The notes: generated by a model not told the origin, from the letters alone. A stretch of DNA of 64,000 nt from Rhizophagus irregularis (GCF_026210795.1 NC_089446.1:1951001-2015000); one strand, 5' to 3'; shown: positions 24,212-36,210, counted from the first letter of the stretch. A program made the numbers and translations.

Positions 24212-24699
24212 ACATTACTTCAAAACTTAAACAATCCTCAAGACCTAAAGGTTTGCCCAAATCTTCTTATTTACCTTACTCATCTTTACCACCTCTGACC
24301 CATGTTGATTCACATGACTCTGGAACTGATTGGTTAATGAACTCGATAAAATATGGATTATCTTGGTTTAATCACATGTCAGGTTTTATGGGTCATCTAA
24401 CGGTGCTACTTAATAACAGCTTTTGCAGGATGGAGCGTCGATTTTAATAGTGGGCGCGTCATTCGTTATTATGTTAGCATAGTTGCTTCTACTTTGGTTG
24501 GAATATATCAAGGGGGAGATCTAGGAAGTGTTAGTATTAGCGATTTTTCTTATGAATTTTCTTTTAATTTTAATTTCTTTCTAGGAGACTATATAGCTTT
24601 GTTTTTAGTTAGTTTTTATTTTATTTTCTTTTTTATATATATGTAAATTTGTGAAGTTCGATAAATAATTAATAAAGATAAAGGCTGCTATGCCATGTT

Positions 24700-25880
24700 T
24701 ACCCAAAAGTGTGACTTGAGCGATCATCGTACTTTCTCTCCCGTTGGGCTCTAACATTATATGAAGTTATTATTGAAATCTTTAGTTTTGCCCAAACTCC
24801 TTACGGCTTATATTGAGTTAGGACCGTTATCATGAGTCTTGGAGTTACCAATAATACTGTAAGATGGCAGTTCCATACGAATGTTCCCTGGGCTTTCTGA
24901 AAGGTTGAAAAGTAGTGCGTCTTGGTTCCTACACCTTTAAAGTCTAACTGGCCAAGTAGACAGGCCGGACTGGTATTTCTTGGAAGAAGCTCTTGCCCAA
25001 CGTATTTCTTTCTAGTTGATGTTGTTAACAAGAGTGTTAGTCTTCTAAAATAAGGAGATGGAGTTGAGATGTATGTTTGGTGTTTTTTTCCTGAAGTTTA
25101 TGTTTTTATTTTTTGCTTTTCGTTTTTCTTGGTCGCTTTTTTTGGTGTAATCTTATTTCTTTGGGAATGGGGATACTGGAAAATTTGATCGTCATGGTGG
25201 TTTGGTGTTACTAATTTTCAAAATCGACGAGTGATAAGGAGTTACCGCAGTTTTTGTAGTATGCCAATCATGGTGGTCACATGTTGGACTATCATTGGAT
25301 TGACTTATCTAGGTAGATCTTAGGCTAATGGATCGTTCGCAATGAGGTGGGTATCCTCTGTTAGGGATCATTTAAAATGAGGTGGGTGCCCCTGTTGGGA
25401 TTGCACAACACTAAAAAGTTCCCCTAGCGGCTGGACTGCACAACACTAAAAAGTTTCCTGAGGTCTTTGTGAAATAGGTTTGTTATTCATAGTATGTAGT
25501 CAAATAGAGGAAATTGAATTTTGTGTATTTTTGATAGCGCTAATGGTATTTGGCAATGGGATTCTTCAATCTTTAAATGTAGTGGGAGGTCTCGCTGGGT
25601 ACGTATAGCATAGTCGATTCTACCAGGTTTGAGATATAATTCAGGGAGGTAGCCATAGTTATTTATATAGAGAGGGTGTTGGGTTTATAATCTTAGCATT
25701 TCTTTTTATGTATTTCTGGAAGATTATTGTTCTTGTATTAGATTAGTTCTGCAGTTCTTTTTTGAATACCTGGTCTTCTCTAAAGTAACTTGTGGCAAAA
25801 ATTAATAAAATTCAAGCGCAGCTTTGTTAAACCGAAAGTGTGACTTATGACATGTTTTGGAGATATCCGGGGTTCTGTTA
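24700..25880 (+). repeat. Non-coding dispersed repeat, related to 54659-55509
   Basis: No convincing ORF. The stretch 25080-25470 (CAATGAGGTGGGT, TGCACAACACTAAAAAGTT, GGACTATCA) matches the complement of 55470-55040 at a diverged level. It ends near 25810 with an AATTAATAAAATTC run. It is likely an untranslated part of a retroelement. Confidence 0.5.
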
Positions 25881-25913
25881 AACCGATCACATGATGTTAT
25901 ACAATCCAAAAAA

Positions 25914-26307
25914 GGGGGACGTCTAAAGCAGAGTGACTTCAAAAAAAATTTATTTTCTAAATAAAATTTTTTGCAATATATATATACAACCTTTTAAACA
26001 TATATACTAAGTGTATTTGGCCTGCTCTGCAAGTTTACTTAGAATGACAAAATGAGTTTTGAATGCCGTTTTCGATTTATTTGACTTTTCATTTTTGTCT
26101 ATCCATCTTTGGATATGATCAGCAAAAAAGCTTTTGCTAAGAAAACCAGTATTCAAAATCTACCTTTTAACCTTAAGTAAACTCGTAGAGCAGGCTAAGA
26201 TACACTTATTTTATGATTTTCAAGTTTATGTTAAACTTGATTCATAAAAAATTAGTTTACTCATATTATATCGAATCACGTGATTTGACTCCGCTTTAGA
26301 CGACCCC
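25914..26307. mobile_element. Palindromic MITE, copy 1
   Basis: Left end GGGGGACGTCTAAAGC pairs with the right end GCTTTAGACGACCCC. Inner arms also pair: GGCCTGCTCTGCAAGTTTAC (26019) against GTAAACTCGTAGAGCAGGCT (26178). A sister copy is at 52471-52883. No coding content. Confidence 0.8.
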
Positions 26308-26399
26308 TGAAAAAGGAAATTCAACTCCTTATAAAAATGGAAATTGGGTTACACGAAATTCAAAAAAGGAAATTTTCGTGCAGATCGTTTGATTCTGGC

Positions 26400-26532
26400 C
26401 AGAATTATCATAGCCGTTCATCAGATTCAAACCAACTAGAACCATTCCGCAGAACTGAACCAAAACCGAACCGCTCAGAACCATTTTTTTGAGCAAACTG
26501 GTTCAGAACCGGTTAAACCGCTCCATCTCTAC
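26400..26532. repeat. hAT-type MITE end
   Basis: The sequence ends in GGTTTAACCG..CCATCTCTA, the complement of a TAGAGATGG terminus, after repeated GAACCG/GGTTC motifs. It resembles the MITE that flanks the Polinton element at 34816-35059 and 44394-44473. The other end was not found. Confidence 0.5.
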
Positions 26533-27656
26533 TTGAGTGTGACCTCCCAATTCTCGAAATATGCAACCAGTTTTCTCCTTCCTTCGCTTGTTTGAATTAT
26601 TTTAAATGCTCTAGCATTGCACTGCATTAAAAATTCACATGGTTTACGGTTAGCCCACAAGGTAGTCATTGTCATATCCTCCGGAATGTCATGAATAACG
26701 GCTTGAAACTTTTCACATTGTTTTCTTTCTCGTAAAGTCCAACTTGCAGGGAACCATCTCACAGGTATACCTCCCAAGTCTGTCGTCCAATAGTTAGTGA
26801 ATTGGGAAAGGGCAAATAAGGATAGTGCTATTTTGACTCTAAGAGTCTGATACTTGTGTTGTCATTTAATGGAACACTTGATAAATGATAGTATTACCCA
26901 AAATTTTAACTCTGCTATAATTTTCTGCAGGTCCCAGGTATATAGGATATCGTAAAATATTATGTCTCAGATTTGCTCTTGCCCATCTCCGACAGCTTCA
27001 TATCATGTCAGTATTTGAGTGGCCTCAAGTATAGATGATTTCTTTTCCTTTTGGGAATTTTTGGCTAGTGTTTTTGCACCAGGATTTGCCGTTATTGATT
27101 GGTTCTTGACTTGTTTATCATCTGTAACACGCGCCTTTTGTTTATCTTTCTTCTGAGAAGTTTCGGGGTCACAGTTTGATCGACAGTGGTCATTTCCACA
27201 TCAGGCAGTATTGGAGGCATTTCATCTACTGGATTTGGTGTTTGTAATCCTATTTTGTGATTGATTATTCGATGTATCAAGCCCATCTTCAAATGACTCA
27301 TATATTTCACCCATATCACCAAATGTCATGTAGTACTTGATCGCAAAAGTATTCCAAGACCTGGACGACACATAGAGCGCTATGAAAAATATTAGTGAGA
27401 GGGTAGTAGGTTGTATATTTATAGCTTGAGCTTGTAAAGTGAAGTTCTCAGGGTTGGCAGCTTCACCAAACTTCCTTATCAACAGCTGGCCTTTATCTAC
27501 TAGCTGTGATGGATTTTTATTAAATAAATCCTTTAGGAAACTGTCCTGTATAAAAGAACCTAAGAGTTCCTTTACGTTGTAATGGAATAGTTCGTTATAT
27601 CCAGAAACATAGTCTAGAGTTTGTTTGAACTGTTTTCTACTTTTATCTGTATTCAT
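26529..27656 (-). pseudogene. Gag-like ORF1, N-terminal and middle parts
   Basis: From 27656 (minus): MNTDKSRKQFKQTLDYVSGY, NVKELLGSFIQDSFLKDLF, NPSQLVDKGQLLIRKFGEAA, then an acidic linker in another frame (27322-27092: EMPPILPDVEMTTVDQT), then after decay GGIPVRWFPASWTLRERKQ..FQAVIHDIPEDMTM and KPCEFLMQCNARAFKIIQT (26777-26529). The domain order equals ORF1 of a LINE-like family; its Lys-rich C-terminus survives at 19425-19171. The downstream part is cut by the MITE end at 26532. Confidence 0.65.
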
Positions 27657-27659
27657 TTT

Positions 27660-28470
27660 TAATTATTTGTAATAAAATTTAATAAAGAAGGTTATTTTTT
27701 AAAAAAAAAATTATTACACAGAAATTTTCGTAAAAATGTTTTTCAGGAAAGAGTTTTTTGTGATTTTTGGAACTCCTTATATGATTCAATATAAATAAAT
27801 TACTTTAAAATCTATATTAATTTTAAGGAATTAAAGTTATTACCAAAATAGGTATTTAAACTTGCTTTTTTACTAATTCTTGAAAAATTCAAAATATCAT
27901 GAAAATCATAGGGTGGTCTTACAATTTTGCAATCTGCTGTAAGCCTAGGGGGTAATCTATCTTATAAATAAGTAGAGTCTTATTAAGAAGAAAGATAAAT
28001 AAAAGACACACATTACTATTGATAAACAAGTTGTAGACTAATCAAAAAAACAGAATATTTTATAACAAACGTCCATTAAGCTTTTAGGCAAAAAATGATT
28101 AGAGGGCAAGCAAATCTGCAATATAATCATATCAGCTAATTATCGAAATTGGATCAAATTTTAAACTCCAAATCATAATAATTTTGATCAACATTACACT
28201 ACACCAATTAGTAAAAAAAAAATTAAATGATCAAATTTAGCGAACTCACCCTAAAATAAAAAAAAATATAAAAAAACGCGTCAAACCGATGAGAAGAGCC
28301 AAAAACTGATGAGCTTGAGTAGCAGAAGGTAACTGGCGTCTTGCGATTTTAATGTTGACCATTACTAATGGTAACTTTTAAAAATTTATAAAATAATATT
28401 TATAAAGTATTTAAAAAGTATTCTTATCGTTATACTTAACTTTTTAGATTATTGTAGTGGTAATATTAAT
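27660..28470. other. AT-rich spacer containing an empty MITE site
   Basis: No gene seen. 27838-27955 (AAGTTATTACCAAAATAGGT, then AAACTTGCTTTTTTACTAAT and CATAGGGTGGTCTTACAA) is a paralogue of the sequence flanking the MITE at 52471-52883, without the MITE. The rest has no recognisable content. Confidence 0.65.
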
Positions 28471-28926
28471 ATGTCAAGCACTATTCCACTCATAACTACA
28501 TCAGAATTTTCCTGTTCCGCTTGTCAAAAAATATTCAAGAAGCAAAGCGGACTTTCACAGCATTTGACTATTGTGAAAAAATATAACATTCCGCGAAATA
28601 ATTTAGATAATTTGTCAGAAACAAATAATAAGAATTTTAAAAATATCCTGGTTTATTTAATTCATTGCAAACTTCCAAATGGGTTTAAAAAGGGAGGTCG
28701 CCAATTAGTATCTTTTGCTTGTACTGAGCATCAGTTTTTTGATATTTTCAAAGGATATATTCACCATCGTAGCAATAAAAATATTTACAAATGTATTTTC
28801 CGAGGCACTATTGGATATCAAACATTAAGTGAAATCTTGAATAATCTATTATGGGGTCGAAGATTTTATGATGATCTGCCTCAACATTTAAAAAATAATC
28901 CATTAGCTATTGTGCTGAAGGTATAA
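28471..28926 (+). CDS. C2H2 zinc-finger ORF, unknown, probably transposon-linked
   Basis: 151 codons. Near the N-terminus is a finger FSCSACQKIFKKQSGLSQH (Cys-x2-Cys-x12-His), with the second His position altered (TIVKKY). Then come LVYLIHCKLPNGFKKGGRQL, a conserved-looking block YKCIFRGTIGYQTLSEILN, and RRFYDDLPQHLK. After the stop a related frame continues (TTKRRKSKYNPREVTIEWK), so the ORF may be truncated. I do not recognise a named family. It lies just upstream of a DDE-like relic on the same strand and may be its first exon. Confidence 0.45.
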   Translation: MSSTIPLITTSEFSCSACQKIFKKQSGLSQHLTIVKKYNIPRNNLDNLSETNNKNFKNILVYLIHCKLPNGFKKGGRQLVSFACTEHQFFDIFKGYIHHRSNKNIYKCIFRGTIGYQTLSEILNNLLWGRRFYDDLPQHLKNNPLAIVLKV

Positions 28927-31900
28927 CCACTAAAAGGCGCAAATCAAAATATAATCCTAGAGAAGTTACTATTGAATGGAAGATTAAAGCTAAAAAGGAT
29001 GCAAAAGAAAATTATTGTGAAGCGGGTTTTATATGTATGCATTTTTGGGTAAAACAAATTTAAATAGATATTTTTATAGAATTTTTAAATTGTTTTATTA
29101 GTGGAAAATTTATTAAAATTTTTTATCACACGTATGTATATATAATAAATAAAAATTGATTTCTAAATATATTTTAAGTACAACGGTAAAAATAAATTTA
29201 ATTCGTGATCCAGATGTTGATCAGTGAAAATCCATAGATAATCAATATACATTTGGGGATAAGTGATCTTATACAATACAACGCGTTTTAGAATCTTTCA
29301 TTTCCTCATATAAACTTATGCCTAAACATAAAGAATACACAGTTACATTAATTTCTTCAGGCCTAATAGTGGACGCTCTACATTATGGGCTTTTTTGTCA
29401 TAATTGGTGGATTTCTAGACCTTCTGAAAAACGCGAAAATCCAATATTTCTTCACCCTATTAGATTACATATGAACTCTAGTTAATTTAAAAGACCAGGA
29501 CTTTATTATTGAGGTTGTTGAAACCTTTTCAAATTATGGTCAAATACCTGGATATATTTGCAAATGAAGCATTACTAAAGGATTTACCATTTCGTGCTTT
29601 CCTATTTCCTTTAGGAAAATTAAACATATGAGTATTGGGAATTGGAAAATCTAATAATAATGAATAGAATTTTGCTGGAACGGGATATAAGACTTCTTTT
29701 ATATACACATATCGAAAAAAAAGATGTGTCTTTGTCCAGGAATTAGAGGATGATTATTGTCAGGTCACGATATACTTAGGAAATAAAATATGTAATATTT
29801 ATGTTGATAATAATCCAGAATTGGTATGGAAAGAAGTTGCAATTTTACAACAATATGAAGGAAAAGAATTGTTTGGGCTGGAAAATAACAAAATACAACA
29901 ATTGGTTTTGTCAACACCTAGTTGTACATTAGAAAAATGGAATGATGATGACGTGATGAGAAGTATTCACATCATCTTAGACGACATATTCCAGCAATTA
30001 TCAACTGGCAATTGTTATTTAATGATTGGCGTTCTGAAACATCTACTATAATAGAACTGCAAACACAATTTAAAAAATTATATCCATTTAATCACAATAT
30101 CAATGATCGAGAGTTACGTGCATGGAAATCAATGTTGAAAAATGTGGGATGTACAAAAATTACTCCCTTTACTAAGAAACAATCAGAAGTTAGTAAATTG
30201 ATAAGAATAATTGAATAATTAATTAATATTAACTAATATTTGTTTATTTTAAAGTGTGAGTTTTGGTCTAGATCTTCCGTTCCAACTGTTGATCAAAAAA
30301 ATCTGATGATGCTATATAAGCAAAGATTTATTAATCCAATACCAGTTCATTTTCGAGATTTTTTGGGATTCATTTCGGGAGGCAGTAAATATTAACAAAA
30401 ATGGGTATGATGGAAAAACTCATATTTTATCTATCATTGCTAAAAAATTTCCTTACGAGGAAATTAAAAGTAATTTGAATGTAAGTAATTTGCGCTTTTG
30501 ACTGGTTTTTTGATTATCAATAATTACTAATGTAAATTTTTTTAGGTATCAAATGATGCAATTCATTATGCACGAAATCATGCTCTCATACATGGTGCTG
30601 GTAGTCAAATTTGGAATAAACCTGTAATAACACGTGAAAAATTATCAAATGAGATGCAAGAACAATAACAGGCTTTTTTAATGGATAAAGCACATGTCGT
30701 AATGAGTTCATATAAAACAGATGCAGCAACTAATGAACCTGTGCATTATCTTAAGCAAACAAAAACAGCACTTTGGAAAAAATATCATGAACAATATCCA
30801 GATGGAATTCAACGAACAACATTTTTTACCAAGCTGGAAGGAAATAATATATTTATCGTGAAAATTTGGGTGGTTTGTGTTTAACCTGTCAAAAATATGG
30901 ATATGAAATTTTTTCAGATCTTATTGAATACATTAACAAGTATATTACACAATCTTATATACAGGTATTTATTTTGATTTATTAGTAATTTAGTAAATTT
31001 AAATACGAAATACTAAATTATTAGTAAAACTAAACTTTCCTTTTTAACATTAGAAACAACTAATAGTACGCTGTGAAAATCTGAAAAGATTTTTAAAATG
31101 TGATTATGAATAACATTTTCATGTAACTTCAAATGGCAAGACTTCCCGTTTACTTTATGCTTTTAACCAATGCACAGAATCTCACACATTAACATGTAAT
31201 GAATGTCAAGAATTCTTCAACTTTTTCGCTGATATTAAAACTCATAGTAATGAAACAAATTATAATGATCTTCTTATCTTGCACATCAAACAAGAAAAGT
31301 TTATTTGAACGCCCAATTTAATGCCAATTTGTTAGCATTAGATGAAAAGACTGCTCTTTTTCTAGTTGATTACAAGATAAAAAGTTGGTCATTGCACTCT
31401 ATTTTAGTATATACAACAATACCCACTTCAACCAAACTTCAAGTACAAGCATTTGACCATTGGTCTCCAGATACCTGACAAGATTCTTGGTTTATGGCCA
31501 CTTCACTTCACGCTGTTCTTGAAACATTAGACTCACGACCAGAATCTGTTATTATAATGTCTGATAATGGTGGTCATTACCACAACGCGAATTAATGATG
31601 ATTATGGCTTTTTGGCCAAAATGGTATAATGTAAAGGTTAAGAAATGGGTTTTTCTTGAAGCTGGTGAAGCTAAAACGGCTATAGACTCTCATCATGCAC
31701 AGGTAAATTAATATCCAATTATATGTAATTTTGTAATATATACACTAAGCTAATTTGGGTTGTTATAACAGATTTCACATGCAATAAATCGTTATGTTCG
31801 GTTGGGATTTGATATTCAAACAGGAAAAGATATTGAAAATGCAATTCAAGATATTTGGGGAACTTCTGTAGCTCAGTTGGTACCTAATCGAGATCGTGGT

Positions 31901-33065
31901 ATATTATATAATTATAAAATTAGCATCATGTATTTTTATAATTGTGTAAATTATTACAACACAATATGTAAAATAAATTTTTTTTCATTATTAATTACAT
32001 CTATCATTTTATTACAAAATTGTAATAAATGATATTACCAATAAAGGGAGTGGAAGTAATACGTTGCCAGGCAATTCAAATTGGTTTGAATGGCAATGGC
32101 CAACCTCTGGAGATTTTGAGGGATGTATATTGGCACAGTCTATACCCAATCTTGGACCTTGGACTACATTTACTCCTACACAATTAGAAAAATTACAAAA
32201 GCGTGAAATTGAAAAACCTAATCCAAATATATCCACCCCTACTATTTCAAATTCTAATTGGGAAATTCCACCTCCTAATTCAGAACGTATGTATCATGGA
32301 AATTATTTTGATTCTTTACCGATTGCTTCACAAAATTTCCCATTTGCACTTTTTCACCTTCAATTTTGTCAGTTTTATTCTTTTCATATTCTTTCTTGCA
32401 ATAGGATAGTATTAGTAATTAATGAGATACTACTGTAATAGATATTCAGTTCTTGTAAAAAAATTACAATCTAGAGGAATAGAATTGAATGGAAAGGAAA
32501 TAAAGAAGAATTAGTAATTAATCTAGAAAAAGAATTAAATAAAAAAGTAGAACGCAAAAAATTGGGGAAGATTAATTAGCAATGATTAATGCTTTCGTTC
32601 AAAGTTTTTGATATTTGAATTATATAACATATATTATATAGAACCAGAAAGATGTTAGTAGATGTAACAAACAGCCAAACTATATGATGGTATGTTTTAC
32701 ACTCAATTTATTATACCAAAGATAATGAACATTTACTTACCTATTTGTTTATTCGTTATTTAGTGATGTCAAGGAAGTATATCCACTGCAAATCGGCTGG
32801 GCTCTAAAGGAGAACCAAAAATTCGGTAAAAAGGAAGCAGGAAAAAGGATGACAAATCAAGTGAGAGCACTATTAGAAGGATATTTTATGGCAGGTAATG
32901 CAGATAAAAGTAACCGTTATACCGCTCAAGATATGCAACGTGAGTTGGAAAAGTGTGCACAGGAAGGTGAAATTGATAAAGACAACGTTCCAAAAGTTAC
33001 CACAATTCAAAATTAGATATCAAAAACTACCAGAGAGCATCGTGAAAAGGCTGCAACTAGAGTTT
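28927..33065 (+). pseudogene. Spliced DDE-like transposon gene relic, superfamily not assigned
   Basis: A chain of plus-strand fragments separated by introns: VVWKEVAILQQYEGKELF type block (29821), ETSTIIELQTQFKKLYPF (30030), NPIPVHFRDFF (30330), NDAIHYARNHALIHGAG (30550), KTDAATNEPVHYLKQT (30714), LCLTCQKYGYEIFSDL (30876), LYAFNQCTESHTLTCNEC (31157), then LDSRPESVIIMSDNGGHYHN (31529), WVFLEAGEAKTAIDSHHAQ (31648) and ISHAINRYVRLGFDI (31773), and a C-terminal block ALKENQKFGKKEAGKRMTNQ (32793) with LLEGYFMAGNADKSNRYTA. IIMSDNGG and FLEAGEAKTAIDSHH look like the second and third catalytic blocks of an RNase-H-fold transposase/integrase. Several stops and a 1-bp loss at ~31592 mark it as dead. 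Confidence 0.5.
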
Positions 33066-33219
33066 TGAATTATAATAATTTGTAAAATTAGGAATAATAA
33101 TAAAGATATTGCCTTAAAAGGTCATTCGTTACTAACAATTAAAAAACATAAAATTTGCAAAAAATGAAATAATAATAGGTTTATTGAGTAGTGTATAACG
33201 TCTTTTGTGTCATAACAAC

Positions 33220-34728
33220 CAGTGCGCATGTAACACCCTAATTTTTGTTATTATGATTGATATAATAAAAATTGTGGCACAGCTTACTTATTGAATATTT
33301 AGTATATATATATATATTAAAATCGGTTAAATTAATTTTAATTGGTTAAAATTGATGATTTTTAAATTGTAATTCCGGCCAAAATTTTCTTAATTCTGGC
33401 CAAATCCATAATTCCGGCATAAATTTAATTAAATTTAGAAAAATACATGTCAAATGTAACATTATATTTATATAATATAACACTTTAATTTAAAAAGCAA
33501 AATAAACTTATTGATCATTTCTACAGATTTATTAAAAAAAAATTCATTACTCAAACTGAGTTTTCAAGTTGGATCTTCATTTGAAATTAATGTTTTTTTA
33601 TATTACAAATAAAAGAAAATAAAGTTTTGAAAATCTATACCATTACGTAAAACATCAATAGCTTCACGAATATCAAACGAAAATTAACAACTTTCAATAT
33701 ACAATTAGTTTCGACCCACTGAACAATTCTCACTTAATGCACAAAGGCGATTCTCTTATAACCAAAGTACCTAAATTACGCTCTGAATGTATTAAATGAA
33801 TAGATAATAAATGAACGTTAATATTTCCATAAGTACTGATTAAAAACTTATGAAAATTGAAATACATATGGAATCGACCTCATTGAACAATTATCACTTA
33901 ATACACGAAGGTGATTATCTTATGACCAAAGTGTCTAAATTACGTTCTGAAGTAACTGATTGTGTGCAAAAAATTGAAATTAATTGTGTTATGAATAACA
34001 TCAGTAGCTTCATAAATATTGGCTAACATTTCGTATAAATTGAAATTCAAGTAGTTTCGACCTCGCTGAACAATTTTCACTTAATAAACAAAGGCGATTT
34101 GCTTATGAATAAAGTGCCTAAATACGCTCTGAAATTACTAAACGGAAAAAATAACAAATTTAAAGTTAGCATTGTTATAAAAATACAAATAACTTAACAA
34201 ACTATTAAATGAAATTTAATGAAAATTAAGTTGCAAGTAGTTTTGATATCGCTGAACAATTTTTACTTAATATATAAAGGTGATATGTTTATGTCAAAAT
34301 TGCTAAAACTACTACTTTAAAAAAAATTTGCGTACTTAAGAAATAATATAAAATTTTGATTTTTTAAAGTTTATGCAAAATCTGTTTGAATAACCAATAT
34401 TGGAAGCTTAGAAAAACTTTCTTTTCTCGCAAAATTACATATATTTCTGTTGTTAAAACTACATTTTTCTTCTTACCTTTAAAAGGATCTCAAAAAAAGT
34501 GTGTTTTTTAAAATAAACTTCATGTATATGTAAGAAAAAAAAAAATATTAGTAAAACGAAAAACTAATTTAAGAAACTGATAGAGCACATGATAATCTAT
34601 TAAATTACTTTATTTGGTATGGTGTTGTATATTATAATTGATGATTAATTGTTAAATGATGTAATTCAATTATGGTTACACAAAATTTTATTATTATAAA
34701 ATTGATCTACATGTTACATGCGCGGTGA
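33220..34728. mobile_element. Non-coding element with inverted ends and four internal ~175-bp repeats
   Basis: GCGCATGTAACA (33224-33235) is mirrored by TGTTACATGCGC (34712-34723). Between them, a unit containing TTTCGACC..CTGAACAATT, CACTTAAT..AC.AAGG.GATT and TTATGACCAAAGTG recurs near 33708, 33871, 34055 and 34231. There is no ORF. Target duplication not resolved. Confidence 0.55.
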
Positions 34729-35059
34729 CTGATAATAAATCATAAAATGAATAATTTATAACCGGCAATTAAGAAAGTTCATAATAGTTTTTTCCCAAGA
34801 ATCTGCCATCACCACTAGGGATGGGGATCAGTTCGTTGGCTTTATTTCAGTTCTTCGTCAGTTCCCGCTTCAGTTCTCATTAAAGTAAAATATGAGCTAC
34901 ATGCGTCAAATTTAAGACGCATGATTAGGAAAATTTTGATTGGTCATCAAACGATGGTTGGTCCGTGATCATCATAATTTTGATGACAATTCGATTTGGA
35001 GTGGTTCCTTCGAACTGGTTCAGAGCCAATTCCGGTTTGATTTTTAGAACAGTTTCCAG

Positions 35060-35524
35060 AGTAGTATAGAAATGCCAGTTCTGGCTCACTTTCCTCGGAG
35101 TCCAATCCTGGTTACCTTTTTCTTGCTATCCCCTTGTTGCTCTCCCACCGGCTGTGGGTCCAATCCTGACAACCTTTTTTTTGCTATTCCCGTTGCTCTC
35201 CCACCGGCTGTGGGTCCAATCCTGGTCACCTTTTTACATTTTTCACCTACTTATATCACCTTTTTTATATTTTTACCTACTTATATCCTACTTATCTCAT
35301 AATCTAATTCACTTATATCCTACTTATTTCATAATCTAAATCGTTTATTAATATTTTCACCTACTTACCTCCAACCGAACAAGAAATAGGATTTCAAAGC
35401 CAACAGAGCCAAAAAAGGTAAGGAAATATTAACCCATCCAGGAAACCAGCCATGGAGTCAATAGAGCGGAATAGCAAGACAAGCAATTTCCCTTATACCG
35501 AGAAAAAATGTAATTGAATAAAAG
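35060..35524 (+). repeat. Left terminal inverted repeat of the Polinton-like element
   Basis: Pairs with 43929-44393 with only scattered mismatches. It contains about 2.4 copies of a ~57-bp direct repeat (TCCAATCCTGG..ACCTTTTT, CTCTCCCACCGGCTGTGGG) and then CACCTACTTATAT-type short repeats. The inner edge coincides with the promoter-like motif 35501-35524. Confidence 0.9.
35501..35524 (+). promoter_or_regulatory. Shared upstream motif, copy upstream of the first ORF
   Basis: AGAAAAAATGTAATTGAA followed by TAAAAG, ending 39 bp before the ATG at 35564. The same motif precedes the polymerase ORF (36165-36188), the F-box ORF and the acidic ORF. Function is inferred from position only. Confidence 0.55.
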
Positions 35525-35563
35525 GTAGGTACCAAGTAACTATACAGATAAATAGTACATAAC

Positions 35564-35788
35564 ATGGTATATACCGCAGAAAAGTTAGCAACAATCTTCG
35601 GCTGCACAGTCTCCGATCTTATGGCTATCAATAGGGAGATCCTAAAAAGCCAACAAAACCCGCACGCAGTATCAGTAATCCCTGAACTTGTAGGCCATAT
35701 CCTGGAATACATTCCAAGTAGAAATTTCAGGACACATCTTCTAGAAGTCAGCCCAATCTGGAGAGCTGAAGCTGAACGAGTACCCTGA
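35564..35788 (+). CDS. Small N-terminal ORF of the Polinton-like element, unknown
   Basis: 74 codons, starting MVYTAEKLATIFGCTVSDLM and containing IPELVGHILEYIPSRNF, an F-box-like hydrophobic pattern, then LLEVSPIWRAEAE. After a TGA the same frame continues (35789-36001) with a strongly charged helix (EEAYDRAVEKKEKANDALG) ending RRCSLQL. The decayed relative at 53625 has the same two parts and a stop (TAG) at the very same codon. Either the stop is ancestral and there are two ORFs, or both copies lost the same Trp/other codon independently. No function recognised. A promoter-like motif lies 39 bp upstream. Confidence 0.5.
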   Translation: MVYTAEKLATIFGCTVSDLMAINREILKSQQNPHAVSVIPELVGHILEYIPSRNFRTHLLEVSPIWRAEAERVP

Positions 35789-36001
35789 AAGCGGCATAAA
35801 AAAGCCGAGGAGGCATACGACAGGGCAGTAGAAAAGAAGGAAAAAGCAAATGATGCTCTTGGCCAATCATTGGAGGAGGAGGGTATCCTCCGTGAACTTG
35901 AATGGGAGGCATATCAAAAGGCTTGTAAAGAGAGAACAAATGCCGCAGTAGAGCATATTATGGTAAAAGAAGCTATTCGCCGTTGTAGCTTACAACTATA
36001 A
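35789..36001 (+). pseudogene. Coiled-coil continuation of the preceding ORF
   Basis: In-frame continuation after TGA 35786-35788: a Lys/Glu/Ala-rich segment of ~70 codons with heptad-like spacing, predicted by eye as a coiled coil. It has no Met at its start, so it would need readthrough, splicing or reinitiation to be made. Confidence 0.4.
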
Positions 36002-36164
36002 GTTACTTAAGGATAGAGAATACATCGGGACGAGGATGTGCTCAGTGAAGCGGATAAAAATCCCGATGACTCAGATGGTGAGGAATAGTTTAGGAAGACA
36101 GTACTAATCTGTCTCCCTCTTTTTTTTACCCTCATATGGTAGGCAGACAATTAATTTTATTTTC

Positions 36165-36188
36165 AGAAAAAATCTAATTGAATAAAAG
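36165..36188 (+). promoter_or_regulatory. Shared upstream motif before the polymerase gene
   Basis: AGAAAAAATCTAATTGAA followed by TAAAAG, ending 22 bp before the ATG at 36211. This copy lies outside the terminal repeats, so it is independent of the copies at 35501 and 43929. The decayed relative keeps it (54305-54326, before ATG 54351). Confidence 0.6.
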
Positions 36189-36210
36189 AGGAGTATAAAA
36201 AGTTTACAAG

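Larger units (their letters stand above)
22045..24700 (+). mobile_element. LINE, internally deleted copy (5' UTR, ORF1, ORF2 tail, 3' UTR)
   Basis: 5' UTR at 22045-22174 (the inverted copy is at 10866-10965), ORF1 relic 22175-23540, then a jump near 23560-23640 to the ORF2 tail, then 3' UTR to ~24695. The endonuclease, RT and RNase H are deleted. The end, AATTAATAAAGATAAAGGCTG, matches the copy before it. Confidence 0.8.

Noticed and set aside
24801-25031. 76-codon minus-strand ORF
   Set aside because: Lies in a non-coding dispersed repeat, no family pattern, and the related repeat at 54659-55509 has no matching frame.
32012-32236. Minus-strand ORF of 74 codons
   Set aside because: It is antisense to the plus-strand exon of the DDE-like relic (PGNSNWFEWQWPTSGDFEGC).
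35072-35339. Two overlapping ORFs of 76 and 61 codons in the left terminal repeat, mirrored at 44114-44381
   Set aside because: They are produced by the 57-bp direct repeats and short AT-rich repeats of the inverted termini and have no start context or family pattern.
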